Below are positions 1 to 8,814 of a DNA stretch of 64,000 bases, piece by piece. Every line of letters begins with the position of its first letter. The first letter of the stretch is position 1. Position numbers and translations under genes: made by a program. This stretch comes from Thermoanaerobacter sp. (GTDB taxonomy: Bacteria > Bacillota > Thermoanaerobacteria > Thermoanaerobacterales > Thermoanaerobacteraceae): the NCBI GenBank assembly GCA_014896455.1, contig JADBKJ010000026.1, positions 1 to 64,000 on the forward strand, written 5' to 3'. The notes under the pieces are model-generated. The model did no database searches. It was not told the origin of the DNA and saw only the letters and a list, made by a program, of their open reading frames with translations.

Positions 1-70
1 AAAGTATAATCTAAAGATAATATATGAAAATTATCACGATAGTGTCACAAAAAAAGAAAAAGGGAAAAAT

Positions 71-150
71 GGGGACGGAAAAAAGGAAAAAAGGGACGGT
101 TCCTTTTATCCGAAAAAATTCAGACAAACGGAACCGTCCCTCTTATCTGG
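71..150. terminator. Repeat-type hairpin, likely terminator of amrS
   Basis: GGGACGGTTCC at 93-103 pairs perfectly with GGAACCGTCCC at 130-140. Read on the minus strand the hairpin follows the amrS stop and is trailed by CCCTTTTTTCC, so it can end amrS transcription. A partial extra copy of the motif, GGGGACGG, lies at 71-78. From memory this motif recurs in Clostridia-type genomes as a dispersed palindromic repeat; that part is not shown by this window. Confidence 0.6.
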
Positions 151-170
151 CTATCTGACCTGATAACATC

Positions 171-1172
171 TTATACAACTACATTTATGTCACTTCCACA
201 TTTACTGCACCTACTACCGTTAAGCCCTCTTATTTTTACATAAAATCTATACCTTTCAATGAGAAGATTGCCACAGTGTGGACAATAGGTGTTGTTATCA
301 GTTTCTAAAACATTTCCTATATATACAAAATTTAGATACTTCTTTGCAATGTTACGTGCTTTTTCAAGGGTAGAAATAGGAGTTGGAGGGTTTGTCAGTT
401 TGTAACGTGGAAAATACCTTGAAAAATGTAAAGGTATATTTTTGTCAATTTGAGAAAGCCATTTTACTAAGTTTTCTATTTCTTCTTCTTTGTCATTTAA
501 ATCGGTAACAACTAAATTAGTAACCTCTACATGGCAATATTTCGAAACTTCTTCGACGGTCTTTAAAACGGGTTCTAATCTCCCCCCGACAATCTTTTTA
601 TAAAAATCCTCTGTATAAGCTTTTACATCTATGTTCATGGCATCTACATAAGGAAGTATCTTTTTTAATGGTTCTAAATTTATATATCCGTTTGTCACAA
701 GTACAGTTTTTAATCCTTCTTTTTTAGCCTCAATCAATCCATCGTGTATATATTCATACCATATTAAAGGCTCGTTGTAAGTAAAAGCAATCCCTATATT
801 GCCTCTTTGTCTTTTTGCTGCAGCAATCAATTCTTGGGGAGAGATATAATCTCCCTCCCATTTTTGATGTGCTATTTCCCAATTTTGACAAAACTTACAC
901 TTTAAATTGCAGCCATAAGTCCCCACAGAAAATATATATCTGCCTGGATAAAAGTGATAAAGAGGCTTTTTCTCAATTGGGTCCATTGCTACAGAGGTTA
1001 TAATTCCGTAATTTTCAGTCACTAATATTCCGTTTATATTTTTTCTCCCATTGCAGATTCCATACTTTCCTTCATTTATACGGCAATTGTGAGGACATAA
1101 TAAACATTCTACAACATTATTCTCTAGTTTTTTGTAGAACATAGCCTCTTTTAACATAGTAAAAGATACCAT
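171..1172 (-). CDS. amrS: AmmeMemoRadiSam system radical SAM enzyme
   Basis: Radical SAM protein of the family once annotated as pyruvate formate-lyase activating enzyme. The SAM [4Fe-4S] motif is C88-x3-C92-x2-C95. An N-terminal Cys set (C23, C26, C30, C40) and a C-terminal zinc-ribbon-like pair of CxxC motifs flank the barrel, which is typical of AmrS. The partner amrB-amrA fusion lies directly upstream in the same direction, the arrangement that defines this trio. The substrate is not established from sequence. The start is uncertain: ATG codons 1, 6 and 11 are all possible, and codon 6 fits the family best. The codon-1 start would lie inside the hairpin upstream of the gene. Confidence 0.85.
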   Translation of the reverse strand: MVSFTMLKEAMFYKKLENNVVECLLCPHNCRINEGKYGICNGRKNINGILVTENYGIITSVAMDPIEKKPLYHFYPGRYIFSVGTYGCNLKCKFCQNWEIAHQKWEGDYISPQELIAAAKRQRGNIGIAFTYNEPLIWYEYIHDGLIEAKKEGLKTVLVTNGYINLEPLKKILPYVDAMNIDVKAYTEDFYKKIVGGRLEPVLKTVEEVSKYCHVEVTNLVVTDLNDKEEEIENLVKWLSQIDKNIPLHFSRYFPRYKLTNPPTPISTLEKARNIAKKYLNFVYIGNVLETDNNTYCPHCGNLLIERYRFYVKIRGLNGSRCSKCGSDINVVV

Positions 1173-1201
1173 TTCTCCATCAACTTAAATGGAGAAATGG
1201 C
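1169..1201. promoter_or_regulatory. Intercistronic hairpin between amrBA and amrS
   Basis: CCATTTCTCCAT and its near-perfect complement AATGGAGAAATGG face each other across a short loop in the gap between the Memo-AMMECR1 gene and amrS. On the minus strand the hairpin is followed by TATCTTTTAC, a weak U-tract. It may attenuate read-through or stabilise the upstream message, and it overlaps the first possible amrS start codon. Confidence 0.45.
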
Positions 1202-1222
1202 TCCTCCCTCCTTTTTACCTTA

Positions 1223-2629
1223 CTATTTATGTCTTTCAACTTCAAATTTTTCTATTGTGTAATCCTCATCTGGACTAATTCCAGCTTTTCTCAAAGCAAT
1301 AGAAATTTGTTCTTCAACAGTGTCTACTCCTTCTAAGTCAGGTAAAAGCAATCCTGAACGATAGCCTTTTCTCACTATTACTCCATATTTTTTGGGGTTA
1401 AGCTCTTGTTTTGATTTAACAGGTTGAGGAGGTGTCAAAACATCCACTGAATACTCAATATCCTTCAGTTCATACTCCTCTACAGGTTCAAAGCGAGGAT
1501 CTTCAAAACCTGCACTTATGGCATTTTTTATTATTTCTTCTGCTATATTCTTTCTCTGTGAAACTACTGTACCTATACATCCTCTAAGTTCCCCATCTTT
1601 ATGAAGAGAGACAAATACTCCTGCTCTTTTTGTATACATTTCTTCAGGCAAACCTTCTGGAACTGGCATTGGTTTTCTATGTTTCACATAATATTCAAGG
1701 CTTTCTCTAGCAAGTTTGATATATGGGTCTTCTTTTTGCCTTATTTCTTCAATCCTTTGTCTTTTTAGATTGTATAACTTTTCTAAAAGGCTTGTTTCCT
1801 TATACTGATCCACTTCAAATTTACAAACACCATATCCTACACCAAACGGCCCTTCATAGGATAATACTTTCGCTTTGACCTCATAACCATCAAGAACTCC
1901 CAACATGACACAAACAGACCTAAACCCACACTCTGCGGCTTCTTCAATTAAGCCTTTGTCCATTCCAATTATTTCTTCCACTCTCATTTCGGAAAGCAAA
2001 TTTAAAAGCTTGTTGTCAAAAACTTCTCCCTTTGGCGTATAACCATTCGGACTATTGGGAGTCAATTTGTGAGATAAATCCCCACTGGCTATAAAAACGA
2101 CCTTTTTGTTTGAATTTCTTATAGCATCTCCAATTGCAGTGCCAAATTCATAAAGCTGTTCAAAGGACAAAAATCCATAAGAAATATGGACTAATCTAAA
2201 GTTAGAATAATGTTTTGCAACAAAATATAAAGGTACAATAGTTCCATGGTCAAGCTTTTTGGAAAGCACATATTTTTTGGCTAATTCATCATCTACTTCT
2301 GCAATAGGTATATCTTTTTTTCTTGATTCTTCTACAATTTTTTCAACAAGTTCTAAATCATTCTCAAATTCAAACCTTACACCTCTTGCACCAAACTGTC
2401 CAAGGTCTCCTTCTAAACGAGGAAATGTAGTAACTGCCACAGCATCTCTAAAAACGTATCCATGAGGAGTGATAACTATTACTGTATCAGGCTTTTTTTC
2501 TTTTATGTTGCTTGAAACAGTATTAAGTGAATCTATCGTCTTTTGAATCTTTTTTTCCTCTCCTCGCCCTACTTCAGGTACGATTATAGGTGGATGAGGC
2601 ATGAGATAACAAGACAACAAAACTCCCAT
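1223..2629 (-). CDS. AmmeMemoRadiSam proteins B and A fused (Memo + AMMECR1)
   Basis: A 468-residue fusion. Residues about 1-265 are a Memo-like domain of the extradiol dioxygenase fold ([16 protein letters not shown] at the start, SGDLSHKL near 185). Residues about 290-468 are an AMMECR1 domain ([17 protein letters not shown], then [12 protein letters not shown]). In many genomes these are separate genes, so the fusion supports joint action with the radical SAM protein downstream. The biochemical role of the trio is not deducible here. The ATG start lies 8 bases after a clear GAGGTG (minus strand). Confidence 0.88.
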   Translation of the reverse strand: MGVLLSCYLMPHPPIIVPEVGRGEEKKIQKTIDSLNTVSSNIKEKKPDTVIVITPHGYVFRDAVAVTTFPRLEGDLGQFGARGVRFEFENDLELVEKIVEESRKKDIPIAEVDDELAKKYVLSKKLDHGTIVPLYFVAKHYSNFRLVHISYGFLSFEQLYEFGTAIGDAIRNSNKKVVFIASGDLSHKLTPNSPNGYTPKGEVFDNKLLNLLSEMRVEEIIGMDKGLIEEAAECGFRSVCVMLGVLDGYEVKAKVLSYEGPFGVGYGVCKFEVDQYKETSLLEKLYNLKRQRIEEIRQKEDPYIKLARESLEYYVKHRKPMPVPEGLPEEMYTKRAGVFVSLHKDGELRGCIGTVVSQRKNIAEEIIKNAISAGFEDPRFEPVEEYELKDIEYSVDVLTPPQPVKSKQELNPKKYGVIVRKGYRSGLLLPDLEGVDTVEEQISIALRKAGISPDEDYTIEKFEVERHK

Positions 2630-2685
2630 TTTTTAACACCTCGAAATGTAATTTGTCTTCATATATTGATTATACCACAATAACA

Positions 2686-2730
2686 AAAGCTTCATCCCTT
2701 ATAAATTAATATTAGAATGAAGCTTTTTAA
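2686..2730. terminator. Hairpin with AT tracts, likely terminator
   Basis: AAGCTTCAT pairs with ATGAAGCTT across an AT-rich loop. The minus strand continues TTGTTATT and the plus strand TTTTTAA. It sits just after the stop of the decayed nucleotidyltransferase on the minus strand and separates the 2961-7669 gene run from amrBA. Confidence 0.5.
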
Positions 2731-2734
2731 AAAA

Positions 2735-2935
2735 TTACATAATAACAGCAATATCAATATCACTTTCACTAGTATAATTGCCTTTCGCATAAGAGCCACA
2801 TAAATAAGCTTTCTCAAATGTTCATTTCTTTTTTGACTAATCCGGCGTATTCTCTAGCAATCTTTTCTCCGGTTTTTCTATCAATGAAAGTAACTATTAT
2901 CTCATCGCCTTTACCTTCTCAATGCTTAAAGTGGT
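2735..2935 (-). pseudogene. Remnant of an MNT-type nucleotidyltransferase
   Basis: Read on the minus strand, two frames carry coherent protein. The first gives GKGDEIIVTFIDRKTGEK followed by IAREYAGLVKKEM. After a frameshift near 2822 the second gives FEKAYLCGSYAKGNYTSES then DIDIAVIM and a stop. GSYAKG...SDIDI is the GSx10DxD signature of minimal nucleotidyltransferases. The frameshift splits the protein, and the stop just after the DxD removes the C-terminal half, so the gene is dead. No intact gene lies in this 330-bp stretch. Confidence 0.75.
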
Positions 2936-2960
2936 AAATTCATATTTTAAAATAAATACT

Positions 2961-3560
2961 TCATTCCTTATCTTTCTTTATATATTTCCTAATTACTCCC
3001 TCAAAAATAATATCTATTACATAGGCTGAAACACTTACTAATATTATAAAGAACAATATTGGCATAATGTTTGCGAGAATCAAAGCAGTTAACAACGTCA
3101 AAATTATAAGTATTGTCTGGGGCAAATGCCCAAGCCCTAATAAAAAAGAAGTTTTCCATAAGCCAAAAAGTTTCCCCTCATAATATTGGATTGTTAAAAA
3201 AGTGTATATCAATGTGATTAAAAACATGAGTCCCATTGACAATAACAAACCAGCAAAAATGTATGCAAAAGCTGTGTTTTGTTGTATAAAAAATCTCACG
3301 TCTACGTAAAGTATTAAAATAACAGCAACAGTAATCACAAAGTTTATAAGCATCCACCAAAAGTGTTTTTTAAAGGCTTTCCAAAATTCTTTCCAGACTC
3401 CTTCTCCTTCGTCTTTTCTTAAAAGATGCACAGAACGAAAAAGAGCTTCTGTGGATTGGAAAATTGTCACAACAGGAAGCGAAAATACAATCCACAGAAG
3501 ATTTAATATCATTAAGTCGCTTATGAAATAGGCTATGTCGTAAAGCTTTGAATCTCTCAT
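2961..3560 (-). CDS. YesL-like membrane protein (DUF624)
   Basis: A 199-residue integral membrane protein with about five hydrophobic segments. The opening (LYDIAYFISDLMILNLLWIV, then SLPVVT) and the following RSVHLLRKDEGEGVWKEFW loop match the YesL/DUF624 family often found with carbohydrate metabolism genes. It is the last gene of the minus-strand run with the acyl-CoA ligase and glucokinase, 18 bp after the ligase stop. Function unknown; association with sugar uptake is inference from family context. Confidence 0.7.
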   Translation of the reverse strand: MRDSKLYDIAYFISDLMILNLLWIVFSLPVVTIFQSTEALFRSVHLLRKDEGEGVWKEFWKAFKKHFWWMLINFVITVAVILILYVDVRFFIQQNTAFAYIFAGLLLSMGLMFLITLIYTFLTIQYYEGKLFGLWKTSFLLGLGHLPQTILIILTLLTALILANIMPILFFIILVSVSAYVIDIIFEGVIRKYIKKDKE

Positions 3561-3578
3561 TGCATTTCACCTTTATAT

Positions 3579-5051
3579 TTATTTTAACAATTTCTTTTGT
3601 ATTTTACCAGCTGCATTCTTTGGAAGTTCGGGTACAAACTCAAAAATCTTTGGAATTTTATAAGATGCCAATTTATACTTTAAAAAGTTTTGCAGCTCTT
3701 TTTTGTCAGCTTTCGCTCCTTCTTTTAGCACCACAAAAGCCTTAACTTCTTCTCCCTTTAATGGATCACCCACTCCAACAACAGCTGCTTCTAAAACATC
3801 TGGATGTTCTAACAAGGCATCTTCTACTTCCCTCGGATATACGTTAAACCCACCTAATATTATCATGTCTTTTAGTCTGTCTACAATGTAAAAATATCCG
3901 TCTTCATCTTTTTTTGCAAGGTCACCCGTGTGGAGCCAACCACCTCTTAAAGTCTGGGCAGTTTCTTCTGGCATGTTGTGATAGCCAACCATTATATTAG
4001 GTCCTCTTAAAACAAGCTCCCCTACTTCTCCCACGGGAAGTTCATTGTCATTTTCGTCCACTATCTTTGCTTCAACACAAGGAAGTGGCAATCCCACAGA
4101 CCCTGGCTTTCTTATTGCATTAGGCTCTAAAGGATTTAAAAGTGCAACAGGAGCTGCCTCACTTAAACCATAGCCTTCTACAAGAGGAAAATTGAATTTT
4201 TCCTCAAATCCTCTTTGTATCTCAGGGGCTAATGGAGCTCCACCTGATATAGCTAACCTTAAAGCTTTAAATTGTCCCTTTTCTGCCATTCTCATAAGGA
4301 CTGCAAACATCGAAGGCACTCCGCAAAATACAGTTACATCTTCTTTTGTCAGTGTCTCCAATGTGTCTTTTGGCATAAAACTTTCTTTTATTGTAATAGC
4401 AGAACCCAAATAAAATCCAAGAAGTATGTTGACTGTCCAAGAAAAACTGTGAAACAAAGGTAATACGCACAAAAAGTTATCCTCTGGTCCTAAGTCAGAT
4501 ACATCGTCTAATGCTTTTACATCAGCAATGAAGTTATTGTGAGTAAGCATCGCACCTTTAGGTTTCCCTGTCGTTCCAGAGGTATATATATACGTACATA
4601 CCTCGTCTGGTTCTATTTCAACATGTTGAGAAGGGCCCATTTTTAAAATTGCATTAATGGTATTTTCATCTAAAACAACCACATTTTTGAGATTTAATCT
4701 TCCTAATTGAGACTTATCAATTTTTTGAGCTATTAAAGGATGAATGACTATAGTATTAGCACCTGATTCCATAATTATATATGCAATTTCTTCAAGTGTA
4801 AGCATCATGTTTAGCGGTACAACAATTGCCCCTGCTTTAGATGCTCCCATAAAAGAAAAAATATATTCAGGGCAATTAGGAAAACTCAATGCTACTCTAT
4901 CACCTTTTTTTACACCTATTGATTGAAAAAAAGAAGCGTATTTATCTATTAAAGTGTCCACTTCTCCGTAAGTATAAACCCTGTCTTTAAATTTTATCGC
5001 CACATGGTTGTCAGGCACTTTTGCATTTTTGTGAAGTTCATGAATTTTCAT
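3579..5051 (-). CDS. Long-chain acyl-CoA synthetase (AMP-forming ligase)
   Basis: A 490-residue ANL-superfamily adenylating enzyme that activates a carboxylic acid to an acyl-AMP and then an acyl-CoA. The phosphate-binding loop YTSGTTGKPKGAML is near residue 155. The A5-like motif VEGYGLSEA, the A8 hinge region (GGFNVYPREVEDAL) and the terminal catalytic lysine in AAGKIQKK are all present, so the enzyme looks intact. Its length is typical of FadD-type fatty acid ligases, but chain length cannot be read from sequence. It lies 12 bp downstream of glucokinase with a GGAGG site before the ATG. Confidence 0.85.
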   Translation of the reverse strand: MKIHELHKNAKVPDNHVAIKFKDRVYTYGEVDTLIDKYASFFQSIGVKKGDRVALSFPNCPEYIFSFMGASKAGAIVVPLNMMLTLEEIAYIIMESGANTIVIHPLIAQKIDKSQLGRLNLKNVVVLDENTINAILKMGPSQHVEIEPDEVCTYIYTSGTTGKPKGAMLTHNNFIADVKALDDVSDLGPEDNFLCVLPLFHSFSWTVNILLGFYLGSAITIKESFMPKDTLETLTKEDVTVFCGVPSMFAVLMRMAEKGQFKALRLAISGGAPLAPEIQRGFEEKFNFPLVEGYGLSEAAPVALLNPLEPNAIRKPGSVGLPLPCVEAKIVDENDNELPVGEVGELVLRGPNIMVGYHNMPEETAQTLRGGWLHTGDLAKKDEDGYFYIVDRLKDMIILGGFNVYPREVEDALLEHPDVLEAAVVGVGDPLKGEEVKAFVVLKEGAKADKKELQNFLKYKLASYKIPKIFEFVPELPKNAAGKIQKKLLK

Positions 5052-5063
5052 AATTATCCTCCT

Positions 5064-6002
5064 TTAATTTAATATAGCAGCACCGATGACCCCTGCATCA
5101 TTTCCAAGCTCTGCTTTTCTTATGTCAGCATACGGTAGGTCTTTGAATAAAATATTCTCTGCCACTTCTTTTTTAAGAGGCTTTATGAGAAAATCCCCTG
5201 CATTTGCAACTCCTCCACCCAATATTATCACTTCAGGGTCAAACATGTTTATCACATTTACAATCCCAATAGCTAAGTATTTGACGTAGTCATTGAAAAT
5301 TCGCATGGCGTCTTCATCATACTGCTTTGCAGCATCAATTACGTTTTTAGCCGTTATGCTGTTTATATCTCCATTTGCAAATTTTAAAATAAGAGAATTG
5401 GGATTCTTCTCTACTGCCTTTTTCCCTTCTCTTATTAAAGCAGTTGCTGAAGCATATGTCTCTAAACATCCAATTTTACCGCAGTTACATCTTATACCAT
5501 TGTCTCCTATCACTATGTGTCCAAGCTCAGGTGCAAAATGATGTGCACCATTGTATATTTTACCATCAAGGATAAAACCAGAACCTATTCCTGTTCCTAA
5601 GGTAATTGTCACTGAGGACTTAGAACCTTTGCCAGCCCCATATGCTGCTTCTGCCAAAGCTGCTACATTAGCATCATTGTCCATATATATTGGCAAATCA
5701 ATATATTTTCTTATTTCTTTTGCAAGAGGAACTTTTGTCCAAAAGAGATTCACTGCTCGTATTACTATGCCCTTTTCGCTATCTGCTACACCCGGGACTC
5801 CTATTCCCATTGACTTAATATCACTTCCACTTAGATTACTCCTCTTAATAAGTTCTATAGCTATATCCGCTATGTCTTTGGCAACTGCTTCATAACCCCT
5901 TTCCGGTTTTGTCGGCCTGCTACCTGTAGCTACTATATGTCCCTCTTCATCCACCAATCCAACAGCAATATTAGTGCCTCCAAGGTCAACACCAATTCTC
6001 AT
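5064..6002 (-). CDS. glcK: ROK-family glucokinase
   Basis: Phosphorylates glucose (possibly other hexoses) with ATP in the cytoplasm. The N-terminal phosphate loop GVDLGGTNIAVGLVDEEG, the ROK sugar-binding segment (FAPELGHIVIG) and the structural zinc motif CNCGKIGCLE are all present. Length of 312 residues is normal for the Firmicute GlcK branch. The ATG overlaps the stop of the PHP phosphatase gene by 4 bp (ATGA type), which implies translational coupling within the hprK-to-YesL run. Confidence 0.9.
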   Translation of the reverse strand: MRIGVDLGGTNIAVGLVDEEGHIVATGSRPTKPERGYEAVAKDIADIAIELIKRSNLSGSDIKSMGIGVPGVADSEKGIVIRAVNLFWTKVPLAKEIRKYIDLPIYMDNDANVAALAEAAYGAGKGSKSSVTITLGTGIGSGFILDGKIYNGAHHFAPELGHIVIGDNGIRCNCGKIGCLETYASATALIREGKKAVEKNPNSLILKFANGDINSITAKNVIDAAKQYDEDAMRIFNDYVKYLAIGIVNVINMFDPEVIILGGGVANAGDFLIKPLKKEVAENILFKDLPYADIRKAELGNDAGVIGAAILN

Positions 6003-6736
6003 TCTTCCTCTCCTCCAATTTTCCGTTTTTTCTCTTTAAGATATTCTTTTATTTTTCCAACATCAGTATTAAGCACTAAATCCTCAGTTATACCGGCATT
6101 TTTAATAACTTTGAGAGCTTCCTCAAACCTTCCTACATCAAAGCTTACATGGGCATCGCTTCCTACAGCAATTTTTACTCCCATTTCTTTCGCTTTTTTA
6201 GCAATGAGAAAACAATTTTCTTCACTGCCCTTTCTTGAACTTACAAAGGAGCTGTTGTTTATTTCAATAAATTTGCCATATTCTTTAGCAGCCATTAAAA
6301 CTTTTTCAATATCTATTGGATAGATGGGATTCCCAGGATGTCCTATTATATCTACATAAGGGTTTTTTATAGCATTTATAATAGCTTTTGTGTTTCTTTC
6401 TATATCGTCACTTGGTTCAAAACACGCGTCATGCAAACTGGCAATCACTATATCTAGTTTTTTAAGTATTCCTTCTGGTAAGTCCAAATTTCCTTCTTCA
6501 TCCATTATATTAGCTTCCACCCCTTTTAATATCTCCACCCCCTCTATTTTTTCAGGTAACACTTTTAAATTTCCAAAATACCAAAGGTGAGCAGCCCCTG
6601 GCATTTTAGGCCCGTGGTCTGTCATACATATAAGTTGAAGCCCTTTTTTATAAGCCTCTCTTGCGTTTTCTGTAATAGTGCTGTAAGCGTGACCGCTGGA
6701 AATTGTGTGAGTATGAGTGTCCAAAACTAACTTCAA
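5999..6736 (-). CDS. PHP-domain phosphatase/hydrolase (YcdX type)
   Basis: A 245-residue single-domain PHP protein. The metal-binding motif DTHTHT lies at residues 6-11, MTDHGP near 39, IIGHPGNP near 132 and GSDAHV near 192, giving the expected trinuclear metal ligand set of the YcdX-like branch. The substrate is unknown. The start is TTG, chosen because it follows AGGAGAGG on the minus strand at good spacing. It is coupled by a 4-bp overlap to glucokinase and follows hprK by about 15 bp. Confidence 0.8.
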   Translation of the reverse strand: MKLVLDTHTHTISSGHAYSTITENAREAYKKGLQLICMTDHGPKMPGAAHLWYFGNLKVLPEKIEGVEILKGVEANIMDEEGNLDLPEGILKKLDIVIASLHDACFEPSDDIERNTKAIINAIKNPYVDIIGHPGNPIYPIDIEKVLMAAKEYGKFIEINNSSFVSSRKGSEENCFLIAKKAKEMGVKIAVGSDAHVSFDVGRFEEALKVIKNAGITEDLVLNTDVGKIKEYLKEKKRKIGGEEE

Positions 6737-6751
6737 CTTTATCCTCTCCTT

Positions 6752-7669
6752 TTAATTCCCTATTTGTTTTAATAATTTTTTGTTAAGCTCATGGGCAGCG
6801 TTGTACCCCATCTGTTTTTGCCTGTGGTTCATCGCTGCTACTTCTACTATTATCGCGAGATTTCTTCCTGGCCTTACAGGTATAGTGAGTTTTGGAACTT
6901 TGACATCTAAAAATTTAATATATTCATCTTCTAATCCTAATCTGTCATAATATTTATCTTCATCCCATTCCTCCAATTGAATGACTAAATCTATGCTCAT
7001 TGTATTTCTAACAGACCCTACACCATACAATGTCTTTATGTCAAGTATGCCAATACCCCTTATCTCAATAAAATGCCTTATTATCTCCGGTGAACTCCCT
7101 TGGAGCTTGTCCTCACTTATCTTGCTAATCTCCACAGCATCATCAGCAACTAACCTGTGTCCCCTTTTGATTAGCTCTAATGCTGTTTCACTTTTACCTA
7201 TGCCACTTTCTCCTAATAAAAGAACACCTATACCATACACATCTACAAGGTCTCCGTGAATAGTAATTTGTGGTGCTAACTTTTCATCAAGGTAATTAAT
7301 TAATCTATTTATAAATTTGGTAGAAGCTTCTTTTGTCCTCAAAAGATATCTATCGTACTTTTGCGCAGCATCTATAAGCTCTTGACGAATATTTAAATCT
7401 CTCGTTACAATAAGACAGGGAATAGGGTAATTAAAAAATCTGTCTGCTCTTTCAGCTAATACGCCATCTGGCAGCTGTTCTATAAAAGTTGTCTCGACTT
7501 TTCCTATTATTTGCACTCTTTCATAAGCAAAATGCTCATAAAAACCGGAAAATTGTAAGCCCGGCCTATTTACATCACTTGTTGTTATATCTATTTTATT
7601 ATTTTTGGCCTCAACAATGACTTCTAAATTTAAATCCTTTATCAAAGTTTCAACAGGAATCTTATCCAC
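6752..7669 (-). CDS. hprK: HPr kinase/phosphorylase
   Basis: Phosphorylates HPr on Ser46 in response to fructose-1,6-bisphosphate and dephosphorylates it, controlling CcpA-dependent catabolite repression and PTS flux. The Walker A box GESGIGKS, the following VADDAVEI and the family signature IEIRGIGILDI are intact. I place the start at GTG 7669 (about 305 residues) because GGAGGTG sits 5 bases before it. The longer ATG-initiated frame beginning at 7693 would read through that Shine-Dalgarno sequence. It heads the minus-strand run with PHP, glcK and the ligase. Confidence 0.92.
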   Translation of the reverse strand: MDKIPVETLIKDLNLEVIVEAKNNKIDITTSDVNRPGLQFSGFYEHFAYERVQIIGKVETTFIEQLPDGVLAERADRFFNYPIPCLIVTRDLNIRQELIDAAQKYDRYLLRTKEASTKFINRLINYLDEKLAPQITIHGDLVDVYGIGVLLLGESGIGKSETALELIKRGHRLVADDAVEISKISEDKLQGSSPEIIRHFIEIRGIGILDIKTLYGVGSVRNTMSIDLVIQLEEWDEDKYYDRLGLEDEYIKFLDVKVPKLTIPVRPGRNLAIIVEVAAMNHRQKQMGYNAAHELNKKLLKQIGN

Positions 7670-7774
7670 TTTTTCACCTCCAGCCAGCAACAAAAGGCTG
7701 CATTTAATTCAATTATATTATTTAATGTAAAATAAGTAAATAGACAAAACCTTTTCTTCTTGGAAGATGTAAAT

Positions 7775-7815
7775 TATAATATGTTTATAGCCATATAAAC
7801 TTTTGAGGTGAAAAA
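7775..7815 (+). promoter_or_regulatory. birA leader: -10 box, palindrome and RBS
   Basis: TATAAT lies at 7775-7780, with no good -35 hexamer at standard spacing. A perfect 7-bp inverted repeat, GTTTATA-gcca-TATAAAC, spans 7783-7800 and would overlap the transcription start, so it could be an operator or a 5' hairpin. It does not match the BirA box as I know it. GAGGTG at 7805-7810 is the ribosome binding site. Confidence 0.45.
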
Positions 7816-8796
7816 ATGTTAAGGCAAAGACTTCTTAGACTTCTAAAAGAAAACAAAGGGAAATATATCTCTGGGCAAAAACTTTCTGAACAACTCAACG
7901 TTTCAAGAACTGCTATATGGAAACATATAAATGAATTAAAAAATGAAGGATACCAAATAGAAGCCCATCGCAAAATGGGGTATATATTGCTTTCTGAGCC
8001 TGATTTGTTAACTTATGAAGAAATATCCCCTTATCTTACTACAAATTTTATAGGAAAAAATTATATACATAAGTTAGTTATTGATTCCACAAACAACTTT
8101 GCCAAAGAAATCGCATCAAACATTCCTGATGGTACAGTAATTATTGCCGAAGAGCAGACAGCAGGAAGAGGACGATTAGGAAGAAGTTGGATATCTCAAA
8201 AAGGCTGTGGCATCTGGATGTCTATCATTTTAAAACCGAATATACAGCCGAAAGAGGCAATTAATCTCACACAAGTAGCGGCAATTTCTGTAGTTAAAGC
8301 TATTGAAGAAGTATTTCACGTAGAAAGCAAAATAAAATGGCCAAATGATATAATACTAAACAATAAAAAAGTGTGTGGAATATTGACAGAGATGAGTTCA
8401 GAAATTGACAAAATAAACTATGTGGTAATAGGAATTGGAGTCAATGTAAATTGTGACAATTTCCCTGAAGAATTAAAAGACAAAGCCACTTCCTTGTACT
8501 TAGAAACCAACTCTAAAGTTGATAGGAAAAAACTTACCGCCAGCATTTTGAATAACCTGGAATTTTATTATAATGCATATCTACAAAAAGGCTTTGAATA
8601 CATAAGGCCTATATGCATTGAAAAATCCATAACAATAGGAAGGCAGATAAAAGTCATAGCCAATGAGGGTGAAATTGAAGGAAAAGCTGTCACTATTGAC
8701 AATAATGGAAGTTTGGTAGTAAAAACTAAAGAGGGCAAAAGACTTAGTATTATGTCAGGAGATGTGTCTGTAAGGGGGTTACTGGATTATGTTTAA
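7816..8796 (+). CDS. birA: Bifunctional biotin-protein ligase / biotin operon repressor
   Basis: Adds biotin to carboxylase carrier domains and represses biotin genes when holding biotinyl-5'-AMP. An N-terminal winged helix (LSEQLNVSRTAIWKHINEL, residues about 23-41) is followed by the catalytic domain with the adenylate loop GRGRLGRSW near 117-125 and KWPNDIIL near 175. A C-terminal SH3-like domain completes the 326 residues. It is transcribed divergently from hprK. No biotin synthesis gene is visible in the window. Confidence 0.92.
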   Translation: MLRQRLLRLLKENKGKYISGQKLSEQLNVSRTAIWKHINELKNEGYQIEAHRKMGYILLSEPDLLTYEEISPYLTTNFIGKNYIHKLVIDSTNNFAKEIASNIPDGTVIIAEEQTAGRGRLGRSWISQKGCGIWMSIILKPNIQPKEAINLTQVAAISVVKAIEEVFHVESKIKWPNDIILNNKKVCGILTEMSSEIDKINYVVIGIGVNVNCDNFPEELKDKATSLYLETNSKVDRKKLTASILNNLEFYYNAYLQKGFEYIRPICIEKSITIGRQIKVIANEGEIEGKAVTIDNNGSLVVKTKEGKRLSIMSGDVSVRGLLDYV

Positions 8797-8814
8797 ACAA
8801 AATCTTGACGCTTT

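Noticed and set aside
36-48. Sequence CGATAGTGTCA at the left edge, similar to the end of the insertion remnant at 18606-18616
   Set aside because: The match is about 11 bases and there is no second end or direct repeat. It could be a solo IS end but cannot be supported.
6752-7693. HprK start at the ATG at 7693
   Set aside because: The GGAGGTG just before GTG 7669 lies inside that longer frame, so translation from 7669 is far more likely.
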